A DNA stretch of 64,000 nucleotides from Prostheceraeus crozeri (Eukaryota; Platyhelminthes; Polycladida; Euryleptidae), in the NCBI GenBank assembly GCA_907163375.1, contig CAJQUW010008706.1, positions 372,001 through 436,000 of the forward strand. Reading direction: 5' to 3'. Shown here piece after piece: positions 54,990 to 64,000 of this stretch. The translations under genes were made by a program, and so were the position numbers. The number at the start of each line of letters is the position of its first letter. The stretch's first letter is position 1. The notes below the pieces were generated by a model, which was not told the origin of the DNA, made no database searches, and saw only the letters and a list, made by a program, of their open reading frames with translations.

Positions 54990-55780
54990 CAAGCTCTTGT
55001 CAGTGTCGTCAGAAACTTTATCATGTTGTACAAAGGTTTTATTGCAACACAGGTTGATGTATAGTTAGAAAGTTTGATCATGACGTTTATTCGTAAATCT
55101 AGTCAGAAACTTCATCATGTTGTACAAAGGTTTTACTGCAGCATAGGTTGATGTATAGTTAGAAAGTTTGATCATTGAAGTTGTATTCGTGACATGTTTT
55201 GTAAAAGTTTGACTGTAACACAGGTTGATGTATAGTTAGAAAGTTTGATCATGACGTTTATTCATAAGTCTAGTCAGAAACTTTATCATGTTGTACAAAG
55301 GTTTTATTGCAACACAGGTTGATGTATAGTTAGAAAGTTTGATCATGAAGTTTATTCGTGAGTGTCATCAGAAAGTGTATCATGGTTTGTAAAAGCAAAG
55401 TTTAGTATAGTCAAATATTTTTACTGTAACACAGGTTGATGTATAGTTAGAAAGTTTGATCATGACGTTTATTCGTAAGTCTAGTCAGAAACTTCATCAT
55501 GTTGTACAAAGGTTTTACTGCAGCATAGGTTGATGTATAGTTAGAAAGTTTGATCATTGAAGTTGTATTCGTAAGTCTAATCAGAAAGTGTATCATGGTT
55601 TGCAAAAGCAAAGTTTAGTATAGTCAAATATTTTTACTGTAACACAGGTTGATGTATAGTTAGAAAAGTTTGATCATGATGTTTTATGAAACATACATGC
55701 CGTGAAATGCAAGTGTTAGTGTAGTCAAATAATATTACCGCGACGCACGTTTGTGAAAATAAAGTTTGATCATTGACGTT
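54990..55780. repeat. Minisatellite array built on GTTGATGTATAGTTAGAAAG
   Basis: About eight copies of a core running through ACACAGGTTGATGTATAGTT and AGAAAGTTTGATCATGA are spaced 95-170 bases apart. Alternating linkers (CTAGTCAGAAACTTCATCAT and GTATAGTCAAATATTTTTAC) suggest a higher-order unit. Decayed copies of 'GAAAGTTTTATC' continue to about 56040. Confidence 0.9.
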
Positions 55781-55849
55781 GTATGACTGACCGAACTCAC
55801 CACAGCACTAGAAAGTTTTATCGAAAAGGTTTTACTGCACAGTGGAGAT

Positions 55850-57200
55850 TGTCTTGTAACTTACTTTCACAGTGTTAGAAAGTTTTATTGGAGACAGTTG
55901 CCAAATGTTTCCCTATTAGAAAATTCAAACTTCACGACTGTTAGATTCGCTTCATCAGGTTTACTAAAAGCAGTTTTCTACTTCAATGAGAGTTTAGAAT
56001 GTTATATGAAAACAGTGTTCGCCACAGCACTAGAAAGTTTTTATCCTTAGTTGAGATCCGGACTGCAGTGTGTAAAATGTTTTATGTGACAGTCTTTTCA
56101 CAAACGGTGAAGTGTAAATTCAGAGTGAATACATCTGTTAGGTAGTCATTAACTTTGGATGTGAAGTAAAGCGAATCTGTATACAGAATGAATTGAATAT
56201 TAGACAACGCATGCACGTTTTTGACGACTTGAGTGGTTGAAACCAAGTCTAAGTTTAACATGTTGGATATAAAAGTGAGATGGATAGGAATAAGTGTTGA
56301 ATGTTTTATAAAACCAGATGTTGTCACAAACGTTGAGTGTGATTCCATGACATTGAATCTCGTGGGTTAGTAAAGTCCATCATCCAAGGCTAGGCTCCTC
56401 TACGGTCAGATTTAGGGTTTTATATCACATGTGTTAACCGTTCGTGTAGAATACGTGAAGCACATGTTCGCTTAAACGCAAATGTTGAAATAAGTTTTGT
56501 AAGAAGTCTTTGACAGGTTGTTGTGAAACTTAGCGAACATTGATTGCAGGCGTGTTGGAAGCTGATATAAAGACCTGTAGAAACGCATAAGTCTTAGTTC
56601 AACGACTCGACCATTGAACTCACACAATGAATACGTATGTGTAGAAAACTCATTTGTAGGAAACAGCATTTTCTGTGCGAATGCAGACGATGTAGACATG
56701 ACATTTAACATGGCTTGCAATAGTCAACACGCTACCATTCAAAATGTTTATCATAAAACCTATCCGTGAAAAAACCCCTCCTGTGCCCACAAAGAATCAT
56801 AAGTGCTCTCTGACGCCTGTTTGTCTCGCTAGCCCCTCAGCAGATAGAGTAGAACACAAAGATGAATGACAGCGCAGCCGGTGGGCAATCGTCTGCCGCG
56901 CTAGCCCCTCAGGAGATAGAGTAGAACACAAAGATGTACGCGCTCTCTCTGGCGCCCGTCTGTCACATGAAACAGAGAGCTATCGCATCTGTCCTAGGAT
57001 GCAGGAACGTATCGTAGCACCTAGCTGATTCCCACACAACTCATTGCTATCGCAACGGAAGAGAGATTCACGCGATAAATGCATCTAAGTTTGTTGAGTG
57101 GTTGAGGATGGCAGTCAATGAAAATATGTCTTCCCCTTTTTTCCTCCAACCATAAGTTTAGAGCAATATGATTAGAGCAAACCAGACATTTGAAAGGCTG
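55850..57200. repeat. Spacer with a 66-bp direct duplication
   Basis: 56820-56870 and 56895-56945 share GCTAGCCCCTCAG(C/G)AGATAG and AGTAGAACACAAAGATG. No gene was recognised in the remainder; minus frames at 56082-56348 and 56472-56720 have no motif. Confidence 0.5.
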
Positions 57201-57208
57201 TATCATTC

Positions 57209-57217
57209 TCATATAAA
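57209..57217 (+). promoter_or_regulatory. TATA box of the 57249 gene
   Basis: CATATAAAG about 35 bases before the ATG, giving a leader of only a few bases. Confidence 0.5.
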
Positions 57218-57248
57218 GCAGAGTCTCTTGCATTTTACTATCATAATC

Positions 57249-57622
57249 ATGTCTGAGAAGCCAACAGTGTGCGTGATACCTTTTCGCATCATACACTGCG
57301 GAGAAGAATTCCACAGTGATATCTATGGTGAGGATATTACTGTGGAATTTGTGAAGTACTATTCTTACTTCACCCTGCAGGATGATTTGAGCCGACGAGT
57401 GCGAGAAGAGGCTGAGATGGAGGCAAGTGAGGCCGAGGCGGTGGGGAGTGACGCCGAGACGGTGGGGAGCGAGGCCGAAATGGCAACCAGCGAGAGCGAG
57501 ACGGTCGAAAGTGATAACATGGAAAGTGTGGATGTCATTGTGATATCGGATGATGAAGTAAGAGTTTTACACATGCATACGAATGGCTGTCATCTCAACT
57601 CGTTCATGTTTTCTTTCAGTGA
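57249..57622 (+). CDS. Small acidic protein ending in a SUMO-interaction-like motif
   Basis: Exon 1 is 57249-57557 (103 residues). It starts MSEKPTVCVIPFRII, has a folded-looking first 55 residues, then repeated 'S-E-A-E-x-V-G/T' units (about 60-90). It ends in VDVIVISDDE, a hydrophobic core followed by acids, the classical SUMO-interacting motif. A donor (GAA|GTAAGA) and an acceptor (TTTTCTTTCAG, 57609-57619) define a 62-base intron. The next codon is then TGA (57620-57622), so the protein would end exactly on the SIM. Unspliced, the frame runs to 57704. I do not recognise the family. The TATA box and tiny intron resemble Polinton gene style. Confidence 0.55.
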
Positions 57623-57939
57623 TGGAGTGAGTGATGGCCGTTCTTTAGTTCATAAAATCATCATGCACACATACAGCACACTGTTTCACCACATTTCCTC
57701 GTAAATGCATCATGAGTTTTATAAGAACTTCCTTCTAATGCAGCTAAAGCGGTCCCAAGCCCGCCACATATCTTCGGATATGGAATGCAGAGGGGAAGGA
57801 TATATGATGAATGGAATGAAATGGGAGGACACTCTTGCACCACATGCAGCCACAAACACATTTCTATCTTCATTTAGATGACATTCAATCACTTGAATTC
57901 TAATGTGACCTAATCCTTAGATCTCAGTACAGTCAACTC

Positions 57940-58470
57940 TCTAACGTACTTATTAAACCTATTATCTCTAACTTTACAAACACTGAAAGGATTCTAACAT
58001 GATTTCAAATTTTACAAACATCAACTTTATTTCTAACGTTACAAACAGTGAAATGCTTGTGACCCTATTTTATACTTTACCTATCTTGCAAACACTGAAA
58101 TGATTCTGATATTATTCCTAACTTTACAAACAGTGACATGGTCTTGACTTTATTTTATACTTCGCCTATCTTACAAACACTGAAAGGATTCTAACATGAT
58201 TTCAAACTTTACAAACATCAACTTTATTTTTAACGTTGCAAACAGTGAAGTGAATCTGACTTCATTTATATTTCACCTATCTTACAAACAGCGACATGGT
58301 GATAACTTTATTTCTAACTTTACAATCATCAACTTTACTTCTAACTTTACAAACAGTAAAATGGTTGTAACTTTATTACTAAGTCAATCCACTCTATTGA
58401 AACGACAAGAAAACGACACAGTATGACCATGATATGTTATTGAAACCCACACAGCTTTTTTGTTATACTA
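57940..58470 (+). repeat. Tandem array of TTACAAACAGTGA-type units, copy 1
   Basis: Units of roughly 35-70 bases carry '(T)TTACAAACA(G/C)TGAAA', then 'TCTAACATGATTTCAAA', 'AACATCAACTTTATTT' and 'TCTTGCAAACACTGAAATGA'. The array ends in the flank CACAGTATGACCATGATATG and ATTGAAACCCACACAGC. It is repeated inverted at 63545-64000 and directly at about 61895-62260. Confidence 0.9.
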
Positions 58471-59755
58471 CCAATTCATTTCATGTCTTCTATCCTATAC
58501 ACTCAAAACCTGCAACGACATTTATTCTATTACACCTGAAATCTATTGACATGTGATACATTACATTAAATCTTCGATATCAAATACTATCATGAAACAA
58601 CTATCAGTACCTGACTCTAAACATGCGCTGATTCCCACATTTATGACATAAGTAATTTTTTTTTCTATCATGTGTACATGCTACATACTACATGCTCATC
58701 AATATGAAAGGCTTTCAGTGACTTAACTCTTAATGTGTCCATGTCAAGCTTTTGGAAATAACTTTTCATGTACAGTTGACATACAATCAATTTCAACGGA
58801 TGCTCCAGTCATAGCATGTTATTCCTGCTTTCGCACTCATGGTGTCATGCTGCATCAACAAGTTGCTTCTATCTAACTTTTACATGAATAAACCAAACGC
58901 CCTGATGCTATATGATTATGTCTCGATATGCTATTGTTGTTTCTTTTAACTATGTCACTGATTCGAACAGTTAATTACACTACCTATTCAATAAACTTTG
59001 CAATCTCAATCTTTGCTTTCATCGAATATGAACCTCTAATTTACATACAACAACTATGATATGTGTTCTATCTTATACACTCAACCAGTAGAGACATTCA
59101 TTCTGTTACATCCATGAACATGATGTGATAAAATTCACATCATCTCAAAACCCTTAAACAGCGCTTGTCTTCAAACATATGCTGAATCCCACACAGCTTG
59201 TTTGTTACACTGCCAATTCATTTCAATGTGGGCTAATCTTGCATCACTCATTTCATGTAACACAACTTTTCACTTTAATTATTCCCAGAATGTTACTGCA
59301 GTGGTCTCTACACAATCCCTACCATGTATTCTAACACTCTAATCACTGTGCAATGACTGTTGTGAATTGTATCGCATTCACGTACATGACCCAGACTTGT
59401 AAATTCCTGTTACTCAGGTGTGAGAAGGTTATGAGAACCTAAGATGCTTCGGTTGTTATTTCAGTTTACACGAGTAACATTTGATGTCTTCATGTCTAGT
59501 AACATGTATGAGTTACTTCATAACTCTAGTTTAATGGAGACTTTGATTATTCATTCTTAGCTCGCTGAAGATGAGTGTTTGTATCACACTGTGAAGAGAG
59601 ATTGCAAACTAATGAAGATAGAAATTTGATATCTGTATACGTTTGGCGAGTGAGTGGCCATCCTTTCATCCCTTTCATCAATTTTCAACCCATCCTCTGA
59701 GTTCAACGGGCTTGGAACCGTCAGAAAGTGAAAACACTTTCTGGCCTCATTATGG
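58471..59755. other. AT-rich spacer between repeat array and coiled-coil gene
   Basis: There is no supported gene. Loose repeats of 'TTCATTTCAATGTG' and 'CACACAGCTT' occur (also near 62220). Confidence 0.4.
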
Positions 59756-59759
59756 GTAG

Positions 59760-59846
59760 CCTCATGAAGGCTGTTTGGGACATTCACTAGCCTCATGAAG
59801 ACTGTTTGGGACATTCACTAGCCTCATGAAGGCTGTTTGTGGCGTT
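59760..59846. repeat. 31-bp tandem repeat, three copies
   Basis: CCTCATGAAGGCTGTTTGGG plus ACATTCACTAG starts at 59760, 59791 and 59822 (the last partial). It lies just 3' of the coiled-coil gene's stop and creates a false C-terminal extension in the unspliced frame. Confidence 0.9.
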
Positions 59847-59859
59847 CCATGACTCCTCT

Positions 59860-61022
59860 CTACTTTTGCTCGAAGATCTCTGTAAGAAAGAAAAATAGTG
59901 TTAGAGTTGATTGAGAGGCAATGACGTTCGAGTAACTTACTAGGAATTTTCCTCTTCACTTTTCTCACTGAAAAATCACACAGTCGACCGTCTACCTCCA
60001 TACTGATATGAATGCAGGTGACCCCACCTCCCTCGTAGCACTCCTGCGTGGTGTTTAAATCATCTGTAACAGTAGCCACGCCACATACTTGGTTTCTGTA
60101 GATTAACAGGTGTACCTCTACGTGTCTTCTCTTCATTTCCTTGTTGATGTCTTCAGCCTGACTAAGTCTCCTCTTCAGCTCATGATTTTCTTCTCTCATC
60201 CCTTGACAGTTTCTCTCTATCACACCAAGTCTGGTAACCTCCTGCCTCTGATGATTCAACTCGGATACTACCTCCTCATAAGCCATCTCCTTCTCCTTCC
60301 ATTCCCGCCTCTCTTTCATTAATGTTTCCTCTCTCTTCTGCAGCTGTAATACTTTCTCCTGTAAGACTTTCACCGTTCCCACTTTAATTTCTAGTTTGGC
60401 TATGTCCTGCACCATCTCTTTATTTTGTCTATTCATGGCCTCATAGCATTCCTTGAGCAGCATGTAATGGGCTTGCTGTGATGCCTTCGCCTTCAACTCA
60501 TCTCTATCTAGAGCTCTTGTTTGTTCGCGTATACCGCCTTTCTTTGGCGTAGAAGTGTTAAGTGGCTCCTCTACATGTTCAGATGCGCGCTTAGATACTT
60601 GTTCAGATTCCTGTTTACCACTCATGAAAACGGCTCTCACCTCCTGTACTTCCCCTTCCTCCTCATTGCTGCTTGTATCGCTGAGGAAATGATCGCTCCC
60701 ATCATCATTCAAGTCTACAATGTGTCTTACAGCCGCCCTCTCCTCCTGCCTTCGTCTATACAAGTCATCAAACAACTTTTTGAAGTGACAGTTAGAAATA
60801 GACGCACTAGGACACTGGTCATGTCTTTTCCTAAATTCGACAAAGTCAGAGTCTGCTTCCACAGCATGATGGACACAGGTCTTTATTTCAAAGACCTTCT
60901 TATGCTCCCCAATGTGTTCCACCTGTCTCAAGTGCTTTTTATATTCGGTCCCTCTGCATACTTTATCGCATGAACATCTCGTGACGCTGTAGCGCGAAGA
61001 CTTTGATAAAACCATGTTCAAA
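59860..61022 (-). CDS. Zinc-motif coiled-coil protein, spliced
   Basis: An acceptor (TTTTATCTTGCAG) ends at 61023, so an upstream leader exon is implied. The ATG is at 61015. The main exon runs to 59941 (358 codons plus one base), followed by a 61-base intron 59940-59880 (GTAAGT..TTTCTTTCTTACAG). A short exon adds KIFEQK and stops at 59862-59860, giving about 364 residues. The N-terminus has CSCDKVCRG and KKHLRQVEH (C/C/H/H-like), an acidic serine tract (DTSSNEEEGEVQE) and then a long coiled coil (about 175-285: KLEIKVGTVK, LQLQKREETL). A final globular part contains VEVHLLIYRNQVCGVA. I do not recognise the family. Its phase and small intron match genes of virus-like elements. Confidence 0.65.
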
Positions 61023-61199
61023 CTGCAAGATAAAAGTTAGTTATTTACTACAGTTCTCACAAGAAAGCACTGTTTATCAGAAACATGTTTCTAATAAATG
61101 GTATAGGACAGACAATGATGGCCCTAATCTTAAGACCCTAGTGTTAGAAAGTGTATCAGTGATGCCTGTAAGATCTGACTTTAAATCTCTAACTTAGAA

Positions 61200-61890
61200 C
61201 GTTTGGTAGCAAACGTCAGACGACTCACCGTCGAAAGGAGGAAACAGGAGTGACATTGGTAGGGAGAAGCACCTTACATACTTCTCTCTCACAAAGACAG
61301 AATATGCCAATGTCCAAATTTGGTCATGTCTCCTTCAAACGATTTCATCTCACCATATTTGGAATCTCAACTGCTAATTTTCCTGACTGACGCAGGGAGT
61401 CAAGATTGCCATAAATGGGCATTCTCGCTTCGTTGTGACGGAAGGGGAATCACGCTCGGCTCACGCTTTGTGACAGCGATCTCTTTATCCTGAGTGGTAA
61501 GTTTGTATGACCCTCAAGTGAACTGAATGTATCCGAAGATGAAAAGATTGACTAGTTCCTAGCGAGTGATAAAATACATGGAATGACAAACGTACAGATG
61601 CTCACAATGATACTTAGGGGCTTCACACCATTTGAATGTTTTCTTATATCATGCTCACTTTCGAAGAGGTTTGATTCAATGGTTCATTCGAAGGATGTTT
61701 GTAAAGTTCAATACTGCATTCCCATGACATTTCAATTTTATGTGTTTATACAAGTGTATAAGCTTTCACTGGACTCGCATCGTCTTATAAAGTGTTCGTT
61801 TACGCAGCACATGAAGCTATATCTCCCAATAATGTTGAATTCAATCTCTCTCACACACACACTGTCACTTAAACCATGACTGGAATACAG
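61200..61890. other. Upstream region of the coiled-coil gene
   Basis: No gene is supported; the frame 61583-61879 lacks motifs. Confidence 0.35.
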
Positions 61891-61894
61891 TTCT

Positions 61895-62260
61895 CACACA
61901 TCAACTTTATTTCTAACGTTACAAATGCTGAAAGGATTCTAACATTATTTTATACGTCCCCTATATTACACATACTGAAAGGATTCTAGCATGATTTCAA
62001 ACTTTACAAACATCAACTTTATTTCTAACGTTACAAACAGTGAAATGCTTGTGACACTATTTTATACTTTACCTATCTTGCAAACACTGAAATGATTCTG
62101 ATATTATTCCTAACTTTACAAAAACTTGTAACTTTATTACTAAGCCAATCCAGTCTGTTTGAAGCCCAACTTTATGTGAAAAGAAAACGACACAGTATGT
62201 ACATGATATGTTATTGAAACCCACACAGCTTTTTGTTACACTAACAATTCAGTTCAATGT
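61895..62260 (+). repeat. Tandem array of TTACAAACAGTGA-type units, copy 2 (partial)
   Basis: Same units and same flank (CACAGTATGTACATGATATG, then TTATTGAAACCCACACAGC) as the array at 57940-58470, shortened and carrying a small insertion near 62160. Confidence 0.88.
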
Positions 62261-63182
62261 GAGCTAGTCTTGTATCACTCATTTCATACGACATAACTTT
62301 CACTTAGTTATTCCTACAATGCTACTACTATGTGTTCTAAACTTTATGAGATCACTTTCACTTCTATCTCACACTTTCTTCATCATCTAACCAAGTGAAT
62401 AAAATTGATGATACATTATCTGACTAAACGTATTGAGTCACATTCTACACAAACAGATATTACTAACATGGATCATATAAAACGCTAAGGCTTGTCATAG
62501 GGTTGACTATGCTATGGTCTTAGTGATTTATCTATGTAACATACACTTTTAAAACGCTAAATCCTTAAATCTCAACACAGGGACACCTATCCTATGGATT
62601 TAGGAGTTTTGCTGTATAATTTAGTAAACTTATGTCTCTGTCAGCATACGACTTTTAAAATACAACACTGACTGATGAATGAGGATCATATATTCCTAGC
62701 TTGGATAACAAGAAACTTTCATGCGTTGACTATTATATATTTTCCTCATGAACTCTTTACACACTTATGATTCCAATCACTAAGAAACATACAACGCTTC
62801 TATTGAACATGCATTAATCACCTTTCAGCTGACCACATCCAATGTAAAGTGTATAACGTAATGAGTATGTATTTATCTCTCATCAACGATATGAAATCTG
62901 ACTTTTCACTACGAAAATAAAGTCTTACCTTCAAAGTCATTTTATAAAGCGAACATATGCATCACGCATTCTACACTAAAAGAGATCGTTCATTTGTATT
63001 ATCCAAATTCCTAAATCCAACGGTAGGTAATCCTACCCTTCAGATGATGCACTTTAGCAATTTAGCTATGTCATTCACCAATGGCGTTGGACAAGTTTAA
63101 CACTTGTCATGAAGTTGAGTTCTCATCAGATGAATTTAATAAGAGCTTCTTCATTTTCTAAGAAAGATAAAGATCCATGAAT
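62261..63182. other. AT-rich stretch, no gene
   Basis: Nothing supported. Confidence 0.4.
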
Positions 63183-63269
63183 CTAGTGTTTGTGTGTGGC
63201 ACAGTCTGCACAGGCTTCGCCTTTCTCTGCCTGCAAAGCAGCCAGGAGAAAGACTTTCCCATCTTCACC
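63183..63269 (-). CDS. Possible terminal exon
   Basis: After an acceptor-like GTGGATGCAG, 28 codons are open to TAG 63185-63183: GEDGKVFLLAALQAEKGEAC then ADC and a His-Lys-His end. The short block is G+C-rich in an AT-rich setting. The acceptor's pyrimidine tract is poor. No partner exon was identified. Confidence 0.25.
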   Translation of the reverse strand, partial: GEDGKVFLLAALQAEKGEACADCATHKH

Positions 63270-63544
63270 CTGCATCCACAGCGGAGCTCAAGGGTTCGAC
63301 TCATGTCAAAGAAAGCGATATCGGAAGACATTGCTTTAAACGACTTGTAGTTGATGAATGAGTGTGAACGTCTCCCTTATATTTCTCCCACATTTTTGTA
63401 ACTGGCTAGCAAGACATTGAAGAATTGAACAAATCGGCAGTGTCCATGCTTTAGCAGCAAATGGTTTCTTGCGCGCGCGGAGTGCACAGTAACGAATTGT
63501 CAACGTGAGAATCCTTTCAGCCACCCACGATAATCTCTCCGACG

Positions 63545-64000
63545 CGACTGCAATGAGCTGTGTGGGTTTCAATAACATATCATGGTCATACTGTGCCGTT
63601 CTCTTGTCGTTTCAATAGAGTGGATTGACTTAGTAATAAAGTTACAACCATTTTACTGTTTGTAAAGTTAGAAATAAAGTTGATGATTGTAAAGTTAGAA
63701 ATAAAGTTATCACCATGTCGCTGTTTGTAAGATAGGTGAAATATAAATGAAGTCAGATTCACTTCACTGTTTGTAACGTTAGAAATATAGTTGACGTTTG
63801 TAAAGTTAGAAATAAAGTTATCACCATGTCGCTGTTTGTAAGATAGGTGAAATATAAATGAAGTCAGATTCACTTCACTGTTTGCAACGTTAAAAATAAA
63901 GTTGATGTTTGTAAAGTTTGAAATCATGTTAGAATCCTTTCAGTGTTTGTAAGATAGGCGAAGTATAAAATAAAGTCAAGACCATGTCACTGTTTGTAAA
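63545..64000 (-). repeat. Tandem array of TTACAAACAGTGA-type units, inverted copy 3, cut by the window end
   Basis: It is the reverse complement of 57940-58470, including the same flank GCTGTGTGGGTTTCAATAAC at 63555. It carries extra internal units. The pair 57.9/63.5 kb forms an inverted repeat with about 5.1 kb between the arms, holding the coiled-coil gene. Confidence 0.9.

Noticed and set aside
58196..58426. Frame with repeated S-N-F-T-N motifs (also 63586-63927 minus)
   Set aside because: It is made by the TTACAAACAGTGA array; identical frames in inverted copies reflect the repeat, not a protein.
59762..59880. C-terminal extension of the coiled-coil protein
   Set aside because: It is the translation of an unspliced 61-base intron and of the 31-bp tandem repeat.

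Overview
The window is animal genomic DNA, AT-rich, with small introns, and crowded with mobile elements. The mix is a Polinton/Maverick, a Naiad-type Penelope element, other Penelope debris, a pogo/Tigger transposon, a piggyBac relic, a hAT MITE and a LINE fragment. That fits an invertebrate, probably aquatic, but I cannot name the species. No rRNA, tRNA or CRISPR was seen.

Layout. From 0.4 to 8 kb there is Penelope reverse-transcriptase and GIY-YIG debris with two very long, almost perfect inverted repeats (arms of 366 and 489 bp). A complete pogo/Tigger element lies at 11,367-13,704. Two phase-compatible exons (13,838-13,930 and 21,323-21,534) may end a host gene on the plus strand. The roughly 7.4 kb intron between them holds a broken Penelope RT, a hAT MITE with its 8-bp target duplication, and a LINE 3' end. 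From 22.3 to 25.9 kb there is a decayed piggyBac transposase flanked by copies of one AT-rich palindrome.

Centre. A complete Polinton occupies 26,618-47,504 (20.9 kb). It has 300-bp terminal inverted repeats, 5'-AG ends and the 6-bp duplication CTATTC. It sits inside the left repeat of a Naiad retroelement whose body is at 48.2-51.8 kb and whose right repeat is at 51.85-52.49 kb. The Polinton carries protein-primed polymerase B (broken), integrase with chromodomain (broken), packaging ATPase, adenovirus-type protease, major capsid, two penton-like proteins, a pVI/core-like basic protein and several unknown genes. Its accessory genes are the surprise: histone H4 fused in frame to a 210-residue domain of unknown kind, a UBA-RING protein that resembles an IAP without BIR domains, and a six-exon spliced gene. 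Its TATA promoters mostly carry bZIP-type sites, and its left arm has E2F consensus sites, nuclear-receptor half-sites and a telomere-like tract.

Right end. From 52.5 to 64 kb there are nested tandem repeats, a CRE+TATA promoter, a small acidic protein gene ending in a SUMO-interaction-like motif, a spliced coiled-coil gene, and a family of tandem arrays of which two copies form an inverted pair. This part may belong to another large element continuing past the window.

How the genes fit together. The Polinton looks like a virus-like element. Its capsid, penton, pVI-like, protease and ATPase genes would build a particle. The integrase chromodomain, the H4 fusion and the E2F sites all point to an interplay with host chromatin and the cell cycle. 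The broken polymerase and integrase, set against near-identical termini, suggest that this copy was moved or replicated with help from another element.
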